A stretch of 64,000 nucleotides of DNA, taken from Bacillus sp. ISL-45 (GTDB lineage Bacteria; Bacillota; Bacilli; Bacillales; Cytobacillaceae). Both the position numbers and the translations under genes were made by a program. The notes below the pieces were generated by a model that worked only from the letters and a program-made list of their open reading frames with translations, ran no database searches and was not told the DNA's origin. The stretch is taken from NCBI RefSeq assembly GCF_018613195.1, contig NZ_JAGGQQ010000006.1, positions 179,100 through 243,099 on the forward strand, written 5' to 3'. This document shows, one piece after another, positions 54,071-63,887 of the stretch (position 1 is its first letter; each line of letters opens with the position of its first letter).

Positions 54071-55080
54071 TATCTGATATTGACAAGCATTTCTTTTTTG
54101 GGTTTTCCACCTAAATGTTCATCATATAAATGACAGGCTACGAAATGGTCTTTGTCAATCTCCTGCCAGACTGGTTTCTTTTGAGCACAGATATCCATTG
54201 CGTGCTGACATCTGGTCCTGAAGACACAACCGCTCGGCGGATCCATCGGGCTTGGCAGTTCTCCCTGCAGGATGATTCGCTCCCGCTGGTCTTCCACATC
54301 CGGATCTGGTATCGGTATGGCGGACAGCAAAGCTTGAGTGTAAGGATGGAGCGGTTTTTTGTATAACTGGTTACTGGCTGTGAGCTCAACAATATGTCCA
54401 AGATACATAACACCAATCCGGTTGCTGATTTGCTTTACCATAGAAAGGTCGTGAGCAATGAAAAGATAAGTCAATCCCTTTTCCTCTTGAAGCCGCTTCA
54501 GCAGGTTGACGACCTGCGCCTGGACTGATACATCAAGTGCGGAAATTGGTTCATCCGCTATGATAAAATCAGGATCAAGCGCAAGAGCTCTTGCGATTCC
54601 GATTCTCTGCCGCTGCCCGCCGCTGAATTCGTGGGGATAACGGTTCGCATGGTCACGATTTAAACCTACATCCTCCAGGAGCTGATAAATTCTCTCCAAA
54701 CGTTCTTTTTTGTTTGGAAACAATCCATGGACTTCCATCGGTTCAGATATAATTTCCTTTACCGTAGAACGCGGATTGAGTGAGGCATAAGGATCCTGGA
54801 AGATCATTTGCATCTGCTTATGGAACTGGAACTTCTCTTTCTCTGAAAGCGAATGTACATCTTTGCCATTGAAAACAACTTCTCCATCTGTACGGTCATA
54901 AAGTCCGATCATTGTTCTTCCGGCAGTGGATTTTCCGCAGCCAGATTCACCAACAAGGCCAAAGGTCTCACCTTTGTATATATCGAATGAAATGCCATCC
55001 ACTGCTTTAAGGATTTCATTTTTTCCCATAGTAAAATGCTTCTTTAAATCTTTAACACTTAATAAAACTTCATTTTCCAT
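54070..55080 (-). CDS. ykfD: Oligopeptide ABC transporter ATP-binding protein YkfD/OppF-like
   Basis: The 336-residue ATPase has Walker [10 protein letters not shown], signature FSGGQRQRIGIARAL and Walker B FIIADEPISALD, plus the C-terminal oligopeptide extension with GCVFRTRCQHAMDIC, the Cys-rich OppD/F tail. It corresponds to YkfD of B. subtilis and should be the second ATPase that pairs with DppD in peptide import. It lies two bases after the ykfC stop and directly before the beta-lactamase-like gene. Confidence 0.93.
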   Translation of the reverse strand: MENEVLLSVKDLKKHFTMGKNEILKAVDGISFDIYKGETFGLVGESGCGKSTAGRTMIGLYDRTDGEVVFNGKDVHSLSEKEKFQFHKQMQMIFQDPYASLNPRSTVKEIISEPMEVHGLFPNKKERLERIYQLLEDVGLNRDHANRYPHEFSGGQRQRIGIARALALDPDFIIADEPISALDVSVQAQVVNLLKRLQEEKGLTYLFIAHDLSMVKQISNRIGVMYLGHIVELTASNQLYKKPLHPYTQALLSAIPIPDPDVEDQRERIILQGELPSPMDPPSGCVFRTRCQHAMDICAQKKPVWQEIDKDHFVACHLYDEHLGGKPKKEMLVNIR

Positions 55081-55082
55081 GA

Positions 55083-56012
55083 TTATTCCTCCGTATCAAT
55101 CCAGTAGCGTCTCGCTGCACAGAGTTCTTTTTCGTAAATTGTTCCTTCAAGAGAAATGATTTCAATATTCTTTCCCGTATTCGGTGAATGGAGAAGCTTG
55201 CCGTTTCCATAATAAATCCCTACATGATGGATTCTGCCTTTTCCTTCTTCATAGGCGAAGAAAAGCAAGTCTCCTGGCAGTATGTCTGTAAGGAGTACGT
55301 TTTCGCCCGCAGCGGCTTGTTCATGGGCATCCCGCGGAATAATGTAACCATTAGCCAGGCACATATTATAGCTAAAGCCAGAGCAGTCATAGCCATAGCT
55401 GCTCATTCCGCCCCAAAGATATGGCAGTCCGAGGAACTGCTCGCCAGCAGCCACAATTGCGGCCCCATTTTTCTTAGGAATATCCTTTGCTACAGGTATT
55501 ACTGTTACATCCTCTGCTCGTAAGATCCCGATACCTGTTGGAGTCTTAACGCGGATTCGATCGACTATATCCTCCACAATTGGCAATATCGTCTGGTAGC
55601 TTAATTCCATCAGCTTTTCGTTCTTTTCGGAAAATAGCAGGGCTTTCTTAGCTGTTATCACTGCTTTTGGCCCTTGCTTGATATACCAATCTGATTGTTG
55701 AATCAATTGATCCTTTGGTATCCACCCTGGGTACCCTCGACCATCTTTTCCGGATGGCTGGTCTGGGAGAATAACATGTGCCCAATCATTTATTTCATCA
55801 ATGATCAAGACCTCCTGGCCGAACAACACCTGTGATTGAACCAGATTATCATCGCACAATTGGAGTCTCGGCTCATATGTAAGCTTTTCAAGCCATTTTG
55901 CTATATTCGGGGTTCCTGAAATAGCATCCGTGTCGATTTCCCTCGCTGAATCATGTGAAGTCCACAAAGTCGCCACGGGCACATTGACTAGCCAAATGTT
56001 ATTGCTTTCCAT
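55083..56012 (-). CDS. ykfC: YkfC: gamma-D-glutamyl-L-diamino acid endopeptidase (NlpC/P60)
   Basis: The 309-residue enzyme has two N-terminal SH3-like domains (about 1-170) and a C-terminal NlpC/P60 domain: catalytic Cys in YDCSGFSY, His in HHVGIYYG and a third polar residue in LLHSPN. YkfC cleaves L-Ala-gamma-D-Glu from diamino acid in murein tripeptides in the cytoplasm; the absence of a signal peptide fits. Its start overlaps the end of ykfB by 14 bases, so translation is coupled. Confidence 0.95.
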   Translation of the reverse strand: MESNNIWLVNVPVATLWTSHDSAREIDTDAISGTPNIAKWLEKLTYEPRLQLCDDNLVQSQVLFGQEVLIIDEINDWAHVILPDQPSGKDGRGYPGWIPKDQLIQQSDWYIKQGPKAVITAKKALLFSEKNEKLMELSYQTILPIVEDIVDRIRVKTPTGIGILRAEDVTVIPVAKDIPKKNGAAIVAAGEQFLGLPYLWGGMSSYGYDCSGFSYNMCLANGYIIPRDAHEQAAAGENVLLTDILPGDLLFFAYEEGKGRIHHVGIYYGNGKLLHSPNTGKNIEIISLEGTIYEKELCAARRYWIDTEE

Positions 56013-57105
56013 TTGAATTTCCTCCTTCTGAAAGAAGCTTTTCTATTCCAAGACCTGGCTGGTCGGGAAGTTTTATTTTCCTGCCATTATACTGTATACC
56101 GCCCGAGATCGCTTCATTTGCCAGCATTAATGGCGCGTCAAAATCAAACCGAGTGATGTTTTTCTTGCTTGCTGCGAAGTGGGCAGCGGCGGTAATCCCC
56201 AGCCTTGTTTCAATCATGCTGCCTACCATGCATTTAATACCGGCGATTTCAGCCATTTGGTTAATCATTTGTGCCTGATAAATGCCGCCTGACTTCATTA
56301 ATTTAATATTGATGAGGTCTGCACCTCTCCTTCTGATCACCTCAAATGCCTGTTTAGGTGAAAATACACTTTCGTCAGCCATGATTAAGGTATCTACTGA
56401 ATCAGTTACCTGCTTTAAACCATCCAGATCTTCTGCTTTAACTGGCTGTTCAACCAGTTCAATATCAAATCCAAGGTCCTCCATTTTTCGGATTGCCCTG
56501 ACTGCATCCTTCGGTTTCCACCCCTGGTTCGCATCAAGCCGAATTTTAATATCACAGCCAACCCTGTGCCGGATTTCCTGAATCCTGGCAATGTCCGTTT
56601 CGATTTCACCGATTCCTACCTTCACCTTAAGTACGTTGAATCCATTGCTTACATAGTGAACAGCATCTTCGCCCATTTCTTCAGGGCTGTTGACACTGAC
56701 GGTAAAATCAGTTTCAATTTCGTTTCTGTAGCCTCCAAGGAATTGATAAAGCGGTAAACCGCAGTTTTGCGAGATACAGTCATATAATGCCATATCAACT
56801 GCTGCCTTTGCGCTGGTATTGTTAATAAGGATGGTTTTTAAGCCCTGGAAAACAGCTTCATAGTTCAATAGGTTCTTTTTTATTAAAAATGGCTTGATTA
56901 CGTCATTGATTGCACCCTCGACACTTACGAGGCTGTCCCCGGTAATAACCAAAGTAGGCGGTGCCTCTCCCCAGCCCGTAATCCCGTTATCACAAGTTAT
57001 TTTCACAATAATGGCTTCTGCAACAGTCACTGTGCGGAGTGCGGTTTTAAAAGGCTTTTTCAAAGGGACAGCATTGCGGAAGGTTTCGATTTGTTCAATA
57101 ATCAT
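55999..57105 (-). CDS. ykfB: YkfB: L-Ala-D/L-Glu epimerase
   Basis: The 368-residue enzyme of the enolase superfamily epimerises the dipeptide released by YkfC so that peptidases can use it. Catalytic Lys pair and metal ligands are visible in order: VLKVKVG, RLDANQGW, VEQPV, MADESVF and INIKLMKSGG. I chose the ATG at 57105 (MIIEQIETFRNAVPLKKPF), which fits family length and follows AAAGGAG; a longer frame to 57147 enters ykfA. Tightly spaced in the ykf operon. Confidence 0.95.
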   Translation of the reverse strand: MIIEQIETFRNAVPLKKPFKTALRTVTVAEAIIVKITCDNGITGWGEAPPTLVITGDSLVSVEGAINDVIKPFLIKKNLLNYEAVFQGLKTILINNTSAKAAVDMALYDCISQNCGLPLYQFLGGYRNEIETDFTVSVNSPEEMGEDAVHYVSNGFNVLKVKVGIGEIETDIARIQEIRHRVGCDIKIRLDANQGWKPKDAVRAIRKMEDLGFDIELVEQPVKAEDLDGLKQVTDSVDTLIMADESVFSPKQAFEVIRRRGADLINIKLMKSGGIYQAQMINQMAEIAGIKCMVGSMIETRLGITAAAHFAASKKNITRFDFDAPLMLANEAISGGIQYNGRKIKLPDQPGLGIEKLLSEGGNSNGKQ

Positions 57106-57124
57106 CACTCTATCTCCTTTGGTT

Positions 57125-58045
57125 CTATTTGATCCCGCTCTCGACAAACAGCGTTTTTTCTTTGGTATTCATTGAAGCATTCGCTCCAAGCGGAACACCA
57201 ATGTGCGGGCTGCAATGCCCCATATTGAATCCTTTAAGTGCCGGCCTTCCGGCAAGTTTAATGTAGTGTTCTATTACTTCATCCAGAGATAAAGAAAGCT
57301 CCCTTTCAGGTACACAGTTATTAAAGTCACCAATAAGGATCCCTGATGACCCCTGAAGCTTCCCTGCCATATATAGCTGATTCAGCATCCGGTCAACAGC
57401 CCGCGGCTCTTCATTTATATCTTCTATTAGGAGGATCCTTCCCTCTGTATCAATTTCAAACGGTGTGCCCATGGAACTTGAAAGAAGTGAGAGGTTTCCT
57501 CCAACCAATGAGCCTTCGGCGGATCCAGGCACCAGTTCTTCAAGGTGCGAAATCGCAGAACTATAATTCAGGTCTGCTGGTATGAACAATTGCTGGAAAG
57601 TTTCCTTGGAAATTTGATCGGCCTCTTCTTTACCTATGTCCGAAGCGAGCATTGGACCGTGAAAGGTTACCATTCCTGTCTGCTGCCTGATTGCAGTGTG
57701 TAAGAATGTAATATCGCTGTAGCCCCAGAAGATTTTAGGATTATTTTTAATAGCATCATAGTCTATCGCTGAGGCAATTCGCGCTGTGCCATAACCCCCG
57801 CCAGCACAGATAATCCCTTTGATTTCCTTATCAAGGAACATTTCCTGTAAGTCACCTAATCTCTCTTCATCATTCCCGGCAAGATAGCCATATTCTGTAT
57901 ACAGCGATTTCCCTAATTTATAATTTAGCCCTAAATCCTCGACGAATTTTAAGCCGCGTTTCAGATTTTCTTTATTAGGAGGACTAGCTGGCGCTATGAC
58001 AGCCACAGTGTCGCCTTTTCTCAGGCGCTCAGGTTTGATTGGCAT
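57125..58045 (-). CDS. ykfA: YkfA: LD-carboxypeptidase (peptidase S66)
   Basis: The 306-residue serine peptidase removes the terminal D-Ala from murein tetrapeptides or handles related amides (MccF family). The nucleophile lies in WGYSDITFLH, and the C-terminal acid/His region in NMGHCSPHIGVPLG. N-terminal DTVAVIAPASPPN is typical. AGGGGG site before the ATG. It opens the second half of the peptide locus, after the dppE terminator, so it likely has its own promoter. Confidence 0.95.
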   Translation of the reverse strand: MPIKPERLRKGDTVAVIAPASPPNKENLKRGLKFVEDLGLNYKLGKSLYTEYGYLAGNDEERLGDLQEMFLDKEIKGIICAGGGYGTARIASAIDYDAIKNNPKIFWGYSDITFLHTAIRQQTGMVTFHGPMLASDIGKEEADQISKETFQQLFIPADLNYSSAISHLEELVPGSAEGSLVGGNLSLLSSSMGTPFEIDTEGRILLIEDINEEPRAVDRMLNQLYMAGKLQGSSGILIGDFNNCVPERELSLSLDEVIEHYIKLAGRPALKGFNMGHCSPHIGVPLGANASMNTKEKTLFVESGIK

Positions 58046-58196
58046 GAAATCAACCCCCTTTAGTTTTTGGGTATCATTCTTTTCAAGACTATTCGATCAA
58101 AAGGACCCGGTTTGCCCCAAATTCAGTTCACGACCTTTGCGGCAAAATAAAAATTCATATGTTATAAGATATTTTTAAAGAGTATGTACTAGTAAA

Positions 58197-58226
58197 AAAG
58201 AGGTGTTCCAAGATGAACACCTCTTT
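58197..58226 (-). terminator. Terminator after dppE
   Basis: AAAGAGGTGTTC / GAACACCTCTTT perfect 12-bp stem followed by six T on the minus strand. It splits dppABCDE from ykfABCD. Confidence 0.88.
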
Positions 58227-58270
58227 CTTAGAAGCATAAGAAAGTATAAAAATTCAACTTAGAGAAATGT

Positions 58271-58326
58271 CCAGCTCCAGCGCCTAGCCCCTCGAGACGT
58301 TTCGGGGCTGAACAAGGCGCTTCTGG
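58271..58326. repeat. Extragenic palindromic element between dppE and its terminator
   Basis: AGCGCC (58279-58284) pairs with GGCGCT (58316-58321) and AGCCCC (58286-58291) with GGGGCT (58304-58309), giving a branched hairpin with CTCGAGACG in the loop. The CCAGCTCCAGCGCCTAGCCC start is, from memory, a motif found dispersed between genes in several Bacillus relatives; only one copy is in this window, so dispersal is not shown here. Confidence 0.6.
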
Positions 58327-58340
58327 TTTTCAATGAATCA

Positions 58341-59966
58341 TTACTTCTTATCTGCCCACTTAAGTTCAAGGTATCCAACTGGATGGCGGACAACATCTGT
58401 TACTGCTTCATTTTGCAGATATACCTGGTTATAGAAGTGAACTGTGAAGATTGGTGCTTCTTCAAACAGGATCTTCTCTGCCTGATACATTAACTCATAA
58501 CGTTTTGCTTCGTCAGATTCATTCTTTGCTTGCTGAATCAGCTCATCATATTTCGGATTCCCCCAGCCGGTACGGTTCATAGAATGACCTGTCTGGAAGT
58601 TTTCCAGGAAGTTGATTGGATCAGCATAGTCAGCCAGGAATGAGCTGCGGGAAAGCTGGTGCTTCAGTGCTTTTTGTTCTTCCGCGAATACATTCCATTC
58701 CATGTTCGCAAGCTTGACCTCTACGCCAAGGTTTTCTTTGAACATTTGCTGCAGAGCTTCAGCGATTTTCTTGTGGACATCGCTTGTGCTGTAAGTCAAG
58801 GTTACTTCTGGGAGTTCAGTGTAACCCTCTTCTTCCATTCCTTTTTCAAGTAAAGCTTTCGCTTCTTCTACATCCGTTTTATTGAAATCTCCATTCACTT
58901 CACGGAAATCCTTGCCTGATGGATCCTGGAATCCAGGAGAAACAAATCCATAAGCAGCTTTTTCCTTATTCTTTGTGACAAAGTCAACGATCTTTTGCTG
59001 GTCAACAGCAAGAGCGAACGCTTTACGGATATTTACATTCTGGAATGGTTCCTTTGTTACATTGAAGCGGTAGAAGTAATCTCCTGCCTGGTCTTCAACC
59101 TGTACCTTTCCTTCTTTGAATAACTTATCACTTAATTCAGCAGGTACATCGGAAACATCCAGATCCCCAGCCTGATACATTTGATACTCAGTGTTTGTGT
59201 CGTCTACGATTGCCCATTCAACACGATCTAATTTAACGTTTTCAGCATCCCAATACTCATCATTCTTTTCCATGACGAATTTTGTGTCATGCTCCCAGCT
59301 AGCAAGGTTAAACGGACCATTGCCTACGAAAGAGTCGGCTTCGGAAAACCATTCAGGCTTTTCTGTAGCGACCTTTTCATTGATTGGGAAAAACGCCGGA
59401 TTGGCAATGACACTTAAGAAATATGCCTGCGGACTTGTTAAAGTTACTTCAAACGTCTTGTCGTCAACTGCTTTTACTTTTACATTGTCAGCAGAACCCT
59501 CTCCGCTGTTGAATTCCTCTCCGCCTTCAATGAAATAGCCGAGGAAAGCCGCGGCTGATCCCGTTGCAGGATCCAATAGACGCTTCCAGGCAAATTCGAA
59601 ATCCTTTGCTGTTACATCATCACCATTGGACCATTTTGCATCTTCACGGATGTGGAATGTATATGTCTTGCCATCTTCAGAAACATCCCACTTTTCTGCA
59701 GTTGCTGCTTCTGGCTGGTGGTCTTTACCCAGACGTGTAAGACCTTCCATCAGGTTGTTCAAAGCGTTCCATGAAGCTGAGTCGAAACCGATTGGCGGGT
59801 CAAAGGACGTTGGTTCCTGGCCGTTGTTCAGGTAAAGGACCTTTTCTTCGCCTTTTTCACCATTGTCTTTTCCGTCTGTTTCTTTACCTGTGTTTTCATT
59901 TGCGGTACATGCAGCCATCGTGAATACAAGCATTGCTGCCATGAGCATGGTTAAAAACTTCTTCAC
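58341..59966 (-). CDS. dppE: DppE-like oligopeptide-binding lipoprotein
   Basis: The 541-residue protein has a lipoprotein signal (MLVFTMAACTAN, lipid on Cys20) and an SBP_bac_5 peptide-binding fold, with the WKRLLDPATGSAAAFLGYF and RKAFALAVDQQKIVDF blocks. It delivers dipeptides or murein tripeptides to the DppBC channel. It is the last gene of dppABCDE, 60 bases after dppD; a repeat and terminator follow. Confidence 0.95.
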   Translation of the reverse strand: MKKFLTMLMAAMLVFTMAACTANENTGKETDGKDNGEKGEEKVLYLNNGQEPTSFDPPIGFDSASWNALNNLMEGLTRLGKDHQPEAATAEKWDVSEDGKTYTFHIREDAKWSNGDDVTAKDFEFAWKRLLDPATGSAAAFLGYFIEGGEEFNSGEGSADNVKVKAVDDKTFEVTLTSPQAYFLSVIANPAFFPINEKVATEKPEWFSEADSFVGNGPFNLASWEHDTKFVMEKNDEYWDAENVKLDRVEWAIVDDTNTEYQMYQAGDLDVSDVPAELSDKLFKEGKVQVEDQAGDYFYRFNVTKEPFQNVNIRKAFALAVDQQKIVDFVTKNKEKAAYGFVSPGFQDPSGKDFREVNGDFNKTDVEEAKALLEKGMEEEGYTELPEVTLTYSTSDVHKKIAEALQQMFKENLGVEVKLANMEWNVFAEEQKALKHQLSRSSFLADYADPINFLENFQTGHSMNRTGWGNPKYDELIQQAKNESDEAKRYELMYQAEKILFEEAPIFTVHFYNQVYLQNEAVTDVVRHPVGYLELKWADKK

Positions 59967-60026
59967 TCTGTTTCCCCCTTATGTTGATCTAAAATTATAT
60001 CAAAAAGGCATTAGCCTGATTGAACA

Positions 60027-61022
60027 TTACCTGCTTGCAATCAATTTTTGCGCTCGCTCATCCTGCAGCCAACAGTCAACTCCGTGGCTGGTGGATAGCT
60101 TTGTTTCTGCAGGATAGACTTTGTCACAAACCTGCATGGCAAATGGACAGCGGGCTGTAAACGGACAGCCGACTGGCGGGGAGAATAAATCAGGCGGTGT
60201 ACCACCGATCGGGATCAACTCCGCCCCGTCTTCATCCAGACGCGGAACAGAGTTCAATAACCCTTTCGTATATGGATGCTGAGGATTGTAAAAAATCTCT
60301 CTCCTTGTTCCTGTTTCGACAATTTTGCCAGCATACATGACGGCGATTCGATCAGCGACTTGGGCAACCACTCCCAGGTCATGGGTGATCAGGATAATCG
60401 ATACGCCTGTTTTTTTTTGAATATCGCGGAATAATTCTAAAATTTGAGCCTGGATTGTCACATCTAGCGCTGTTGTCGGCTCGTCCGCAATCAGCACCTC
60501 CGGCTGGCAGACCAGCGCCATGGCGATGACAATCCTCTGCCTCATCCCGCCGCTAAATTGATGAGGGTATTGTTTCAGGCGAACTTGAGGGCTTGGGATT
60601 CCAACCAGGTCCAGCATCTGTACCGCTACTTCCTTTGCCTGCTCCTTTGACAGCTTCATATGCTGGAGAATCCCCTCTGTCAGCTGATCACCGATTGTCA
60701 AGGTTGGGTTCAATGCTGTCATTGGATCCTGGAAAATCATTGATATATCTGATCCGCGAATTTTCCGCATTTCGGAATCTCTCAGTTTCGTCAGATCCTT
60801 CCCTTTAAAAAGGATGGATCCGCCATCAAACTTGCCCGGCGGTTCCGGAATCAGTCTCATGATACTTTGGGAAGTCACGCTTTTACCGCAGCCGGACTCC
60901 CCTACAATCGCTAAAGTTTCCCCTTTATGTAAATCAAAAGTAACCCCACGGACAGCTTTTACTTCACCGCCGTATGTTTTGAATGAAACATGAAGGTCTT
61001 TTACTTCCAGTACCTTTTCCAT
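60027..61022 (-). CDS. dppD: DppD: dipeptide ABC transporter ATP-binding protein
   Basis: The 331-residue ATPase has Walker A GESGCGKS, signature [15 protein letters not shown] and Walker [12 protein letters not shown], and the Cys-rich oligopeptide tail [15 protein letters not shown]. It energises uptake through DppBC. In this locus YkfD can supply the partner subunit. GGAGG site before the ATG, five bases after dppC. Confidence 0.96.
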   Translation of the reverse strand: MEKVLEVKDLHVSFKTYGGEVKAVRGVTFDLHKGETLAIVGESGCGKSVTSQSIMRLIPEPPGKFDGGSILFKGKDLTKLRDSEMRKIRGSDISMIFQDPMTALNPTLTIGDQLTEGILQHMKLSKEQAKEVAVQMLDLVGIPSPQVRLKQYPHQFSGGMRQRIVIAMALVCQPEVLIADEPTTALDVTIQAQILELFRDIQKKTGVSIILITHDLGVVAQVADRIAVMYAGKIVETGTRREIFYNPQHPYTKGLLNSVPRLDEDGAELIPIGGTPPDLFSPPVGCPFTARCPFAMQVCDKVYPAETKLSTSHGVDCWLQDERAQKLIASR

Positions 61023-61027
61023 GGTGC

Positions 61028-61984
61028 TTACCTCCTTAGCTTCGGGTCAAGTGCGTCCTGAAGCCCATCACCTAAAACGTTAAACGAAAACATTGTCAAA
61101 GAAATGAAGAATGCCGGGAAGAACAGCCTCCACCAGTCACCGGATAAAATAACAGGCAAAGCGTCACTTGCCATCGATCCCCAACTCGCTAACGGTGCCT
61201 GGATGCCTAAACCCAGGAAGCTGAGGAAAGCCTCAGCAAAGATAGCAGATGGAACGGAAAGTGTTATTTGTACAATGATCGGCCCCATCGTATTAGGCAG
61301 CAGATTTTTGCGGATGATTCTTGCTGTTTTCGTTCCGAAAGTTTTCGATGCTAATACGTATTCGTAGTTCTTGATCTGCAGTACCTGGCCGCGAACAATC
61401 CGTGCCATGCCGATCCATCCAGTAATGGTCAGTGCAAAAATGATTGTGGCAAGGCTTGGCCCCATAACGACGCTTATTAAAATAACAACAAGCAAATATG
61501 GAAGACCATAAAGAACTTCAATGATCCTCATCATGAAATGATCTGTTCTTCCGCCCTTATAGCCAGCAATCCCGCCATAGATGACCCCGATAAGAAAGTC
61601 GATCAATGCTGCAGCAATTCCAACAAACAATGATATGCGAGCGCCATACCATGTCCGGGTGAATACATCGCGCCCGAGCTCGTCGGTTCCAAACCAGTGC
61701 TCACTTGATGGCGGAAGATTCTGATTGACCAAATCTTGATGGTCAACTGTGTGAGGCGAGATGATAGGCCCGAAGATAGCCATAAAGGTCAAAACAGATA
61801 AGAAGAATAACCCCATCATTGCCAGTTTGTTTTTCAGGAGTCGTCTCCATGCATCCTGCCAATAAGACAGGCTGGGCCTGACAACGGCTTCTGCTTCCGA
61901 GTCATTTTTATCAATAGGAACAAACCAGTCGTCAGGAATGGGCGAGCCTGCTGGCGGTTCCTGATGTTTACGCAGAGCCATCAT
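61028..61984 (-). CDS. dppC: DppC: dipeptide ABC transporter permease
   Basis: The 318-residue permease has an N-terminal cytoplasmic stretch of about 50 residues, six spans and the EAA loop VLASKTFGTKTARIIRKNLLPN. It contains the OppC N-terminal domain (SYWQDAWRRLLKNKLAMMGL). Its ATG overlaps the TGA of dppB (ATGATG), so the two are coupled. Confidence 0.96.
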   Translation of the reverse strand: MMALRKHQEPPAGSPIPDDWFVPIDKNDSEAEAVVRPSLSYWQDAWRRLLKNKLAMMGLFFLSVLTFMAIFGPIISPHTVDHQDLVNQNLPPSSEHWFGTDELGRDVFTRTWYGARISLFVGIAAALIDFLIGVIYGGIAGYKGGRTDHFMMRIIEVLYGLPYLLVVILISVVMGPSLATIIFALTITGWIGMARIVRGQVLQIKNYEYVLASKTFGTKTARIIRKNLLPNTMGPIIVQITLSVPSAIFAEAFLSFLGLGIQAPLASWGSMASDALPVILSGDWWRLFFPAFFISLTMFSFNVLGDGLQDALDPKLRR

Positions 61985-62913
61985 TTTCCCTCCTTTTTAT
62001 GAAGCTTGATCCTTGGGTCAAGTATTCCGTAAGCGAGGTCTACCAGGAAAAGCATGACGATCAATACTGTACTGTAAAAAATCGTTGTTCCCATTATGAC
62101 TGGATAATCACGTTGGTTGATGCTTTCGACAAAATACTTGCCCATGCCTGGAATTGCGAAAATCTTTTCAATGACGAAAGTTCCTGTAAGTATGCTCGCT
62201 GCCAATGACCCAAGAATTGTGACAACCGGCAGCAATGCATTTTTCAAAGCATGTTTGAACACGATTTTTACAGGTGACAGCCCTTTTGCCTTTGCTGTTC
62301 GTATGTAGTCTTGTGTCAGAACCTCAAGCATGCTCGACCTCGTCAAGCGGGCGATAATTGCCATTGGCCCGGTTGCAAGAGCCAGAGTTGGCAGAATCAT
62401 ATGCTTTGGACTGGTCCAGGTGGCAACCGGCAGGATCTCCCAGGTAACGGCGAGCTGCTGGATCAGCAGGGTGGCCATTACGAAGTTTGGTACTGAAATA
62501 CCGACTACTGCAACAGTCATCGCAAGGTAATCGATCAAGCCATTATGGCGAAGTGCTGCAATGATTCCCAGCAGGATGCCAGAAAATATAGCAACAATCA
62601 GAGTGATCATCCCAAGCTCGAATGAAACAGGGAATCCTCTTCCAAGCATTTCGTTTACTGTCTGTGAAGACTTTTTGATAGAAGGTCCGAAATCGAATGT
62701 CGCGACCGATTTTAAGTAAATGAAATATTGAACGTATAAAGGCTCATCCAAATGATAAAAGCTTTCAAGATTTTTTTGGACCGCTTCGCTCGTCGCCCGC
62801 TCCTCATTGAAAGGTGACCCAGGAATGGAATGCATCAAGAAGAAGGTCAGAGTGATGATGACCAGCAGGGTGACTGCCATAGAGCCCAGTCGTTTGAGTA
62901 TGTAATGAAGCAT
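61981..62913 (-). CDS. dppB: DppB: dipeptide ABC transporter permease
   Basis: The 310-residue permease begins MLHYILKRLGSMAVTLLVII, the usual OppB/DppB start, with six spans and the EAA loop YIRTAKAKGLSPVKIVFKHAL. It forms the channel with DppC. It lies 55 bases after dppA and overlaps dppC by four bases. Confidence 0.96.
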   Translation of the reverse strand: MLHYILKRLGSMAVTLLVIITLTFFLMHSIPGSPFNEERATSEAVQKNLESFYHLDEPLYVQYFIYLKSVATFDFGPSIKKSSQTVNEMLGRGFPVSFELGMITLIVAIFSGILLGIIAALRHNGLIDYLAMTVAVVGISVPNFVMATLLIQQLAVTWEILPVATWTSPKHMILPTLALATGPMAIIARLTRSSMLEVLTQDYIRTAKAKGLSPVKIVFKHALKNALLPVVTILGSLAASILTGTFVIEKIFAIPGMGKYFVESINQRDYPVIMGTTIFYSTVLIVMLFLVDLAYGILDPRIKLHKKEGK

Positions 62914-62968
62914 TAATCCACATCCTTATCATGTCTTTGTGTAAGTTCTTGAGGTGGAGGGAATCACC

Positions 62969-63793
62969 CTATGAAAATGTCGTCCTCATTGCAAGTTCAG
63001 TCATCACAAGCATAGCTTGATAGGCTTCGAGAATGTCCTTAGCCTGGTACCTTACAATCGTTGACCCTTCTTCAATTTCTGTACCCGGCATCAAGTTTGC
63101 CCATTCTGCTTGTCCATAGTTGGCAAATTCAATTCTTAAAACAGGGTTATCAGGAGGAGTAAGCGGTTTCATTTTATCCAGATTCTTAATAGCCCTCTCT
63201 GTCTTTTCGGCAAGAAGTTCACCAGCTTTTACTGGAGTCAGGGACTTTGCAGCAGACCGCGATATTGACTGTTTAACTACGGCAGTTGTAATGTTAGGGA
63301 TCAATGCCTCAGCTTCACGGGCAGCACCATCATCCCCTGCTACCATGATGACAGGTACTCCAAAATGGCCTGCTACATAAGCATTGAATCCAAGCTCACC
63401 TATTTGCACATCATTTATCCACATATGGCGGACACCAAAAATCATCGAATGCGACATTACGCCACTCATTGAGGCTCTTGCATGGTAGCCGACAAAAACG
63501 GCTCCTTCAAAGCTGCCATCAAGACCCTGGACCATAGAGTAAGGCTTCACATCGCCGGTAATCAATTGTGTTTCCGGATGAAGATCCTCTATTAAAAGGT
63601 TGTTCATCTTGGAGTGACTATCATTGACGATGACTTCCTTACAGCCAGTTTCAAATGCTTTAGCAATCACAAAGTTTGCTTCCTGGGTCATGATTTTTCG
63701 GCCTCGTTCGTAATTGTGTTTTGAAGAATCCACATGGGTATGGTCAACTAGACCAGTAATCCCCTCCATGTCCACTGATATGTACAGTTTCAT
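62969..63793 (-). CDS. dppA: DppA: zinc D-aminopeptidase (peptidase M55)
   Basis: The 274-residue enzyme removes N-terminal D-amino acids, especially D-Ala, from peptides in the cytoplasm. Zinc ligands are in SVDMEG (Asp8, Glu10) and later His/Glu blocks; GYHARAS and MSHSM hold conserved His. I chose the ATG at 63793 (MKLYISVDMEG), the family start; an upstream in-frame start at 63805 adds four residues. First gene of dppABCDE, with a good promoter upstream. Confidence 0.96.
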   Translation of the reverse strand: MKLYISVDMEGITGLVDHTHVDSSKHNYERGRKIMTQEANFVIAKAFETGCKEVIVNDSHSKMNNLLIEDLHPETQLITGDVKPYSMVQGLDGSFEGAVFVGYHARASMSGVMSHSMIFGVRHMWINDVQIGELGFNAYVAGHFGVPVIMVAGDDGAAREAEALIPNITTAVVKQSISRSAAKSLTPVKAGELLAEKTERAIKNLDKMKPLTPPDNPVLRIEFANYGQAEWANLMPGTEIEEGSTIVRYQAKDILEAYQAMLVMTELAMRTTFS

Positions 63794-63829
63794 TTTTTCA
63801 CCCAACTTTCTATGAATAATTATCTTAAA

Positions 63830-63858
63830 ATTATAAATAATAAAACTACCAATCGCAA
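63830..63858 (-). promoter_or_regulatory. Predicted sigma-A promoter of dppABCDE
   Basis: On the minus strand TTGCGA (63853-63858), 17-base spacer, TATAAT (63830-63835), 36 bases before the dppA ATG: a near-consensus promoter. Confidence 0.65.
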
Positions 63859-63872
63859 CCTTTTTTTCCTAT

Positions 63873-63887
63873 TAATTTCTGTAATTT
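63873..63887. promoter_or_regulatory. Candidate CodY box upstream of dppA
   Basis: TAATTTCTGTAATTT matches the CodY consensus AATTTTCWGAAAATT at 11 of 15 positions. CodY represses dpp in B. subtilis, which supports the call, but four mismatches and a position upstream of -35 keep it tentative. Confidence 0.35.
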
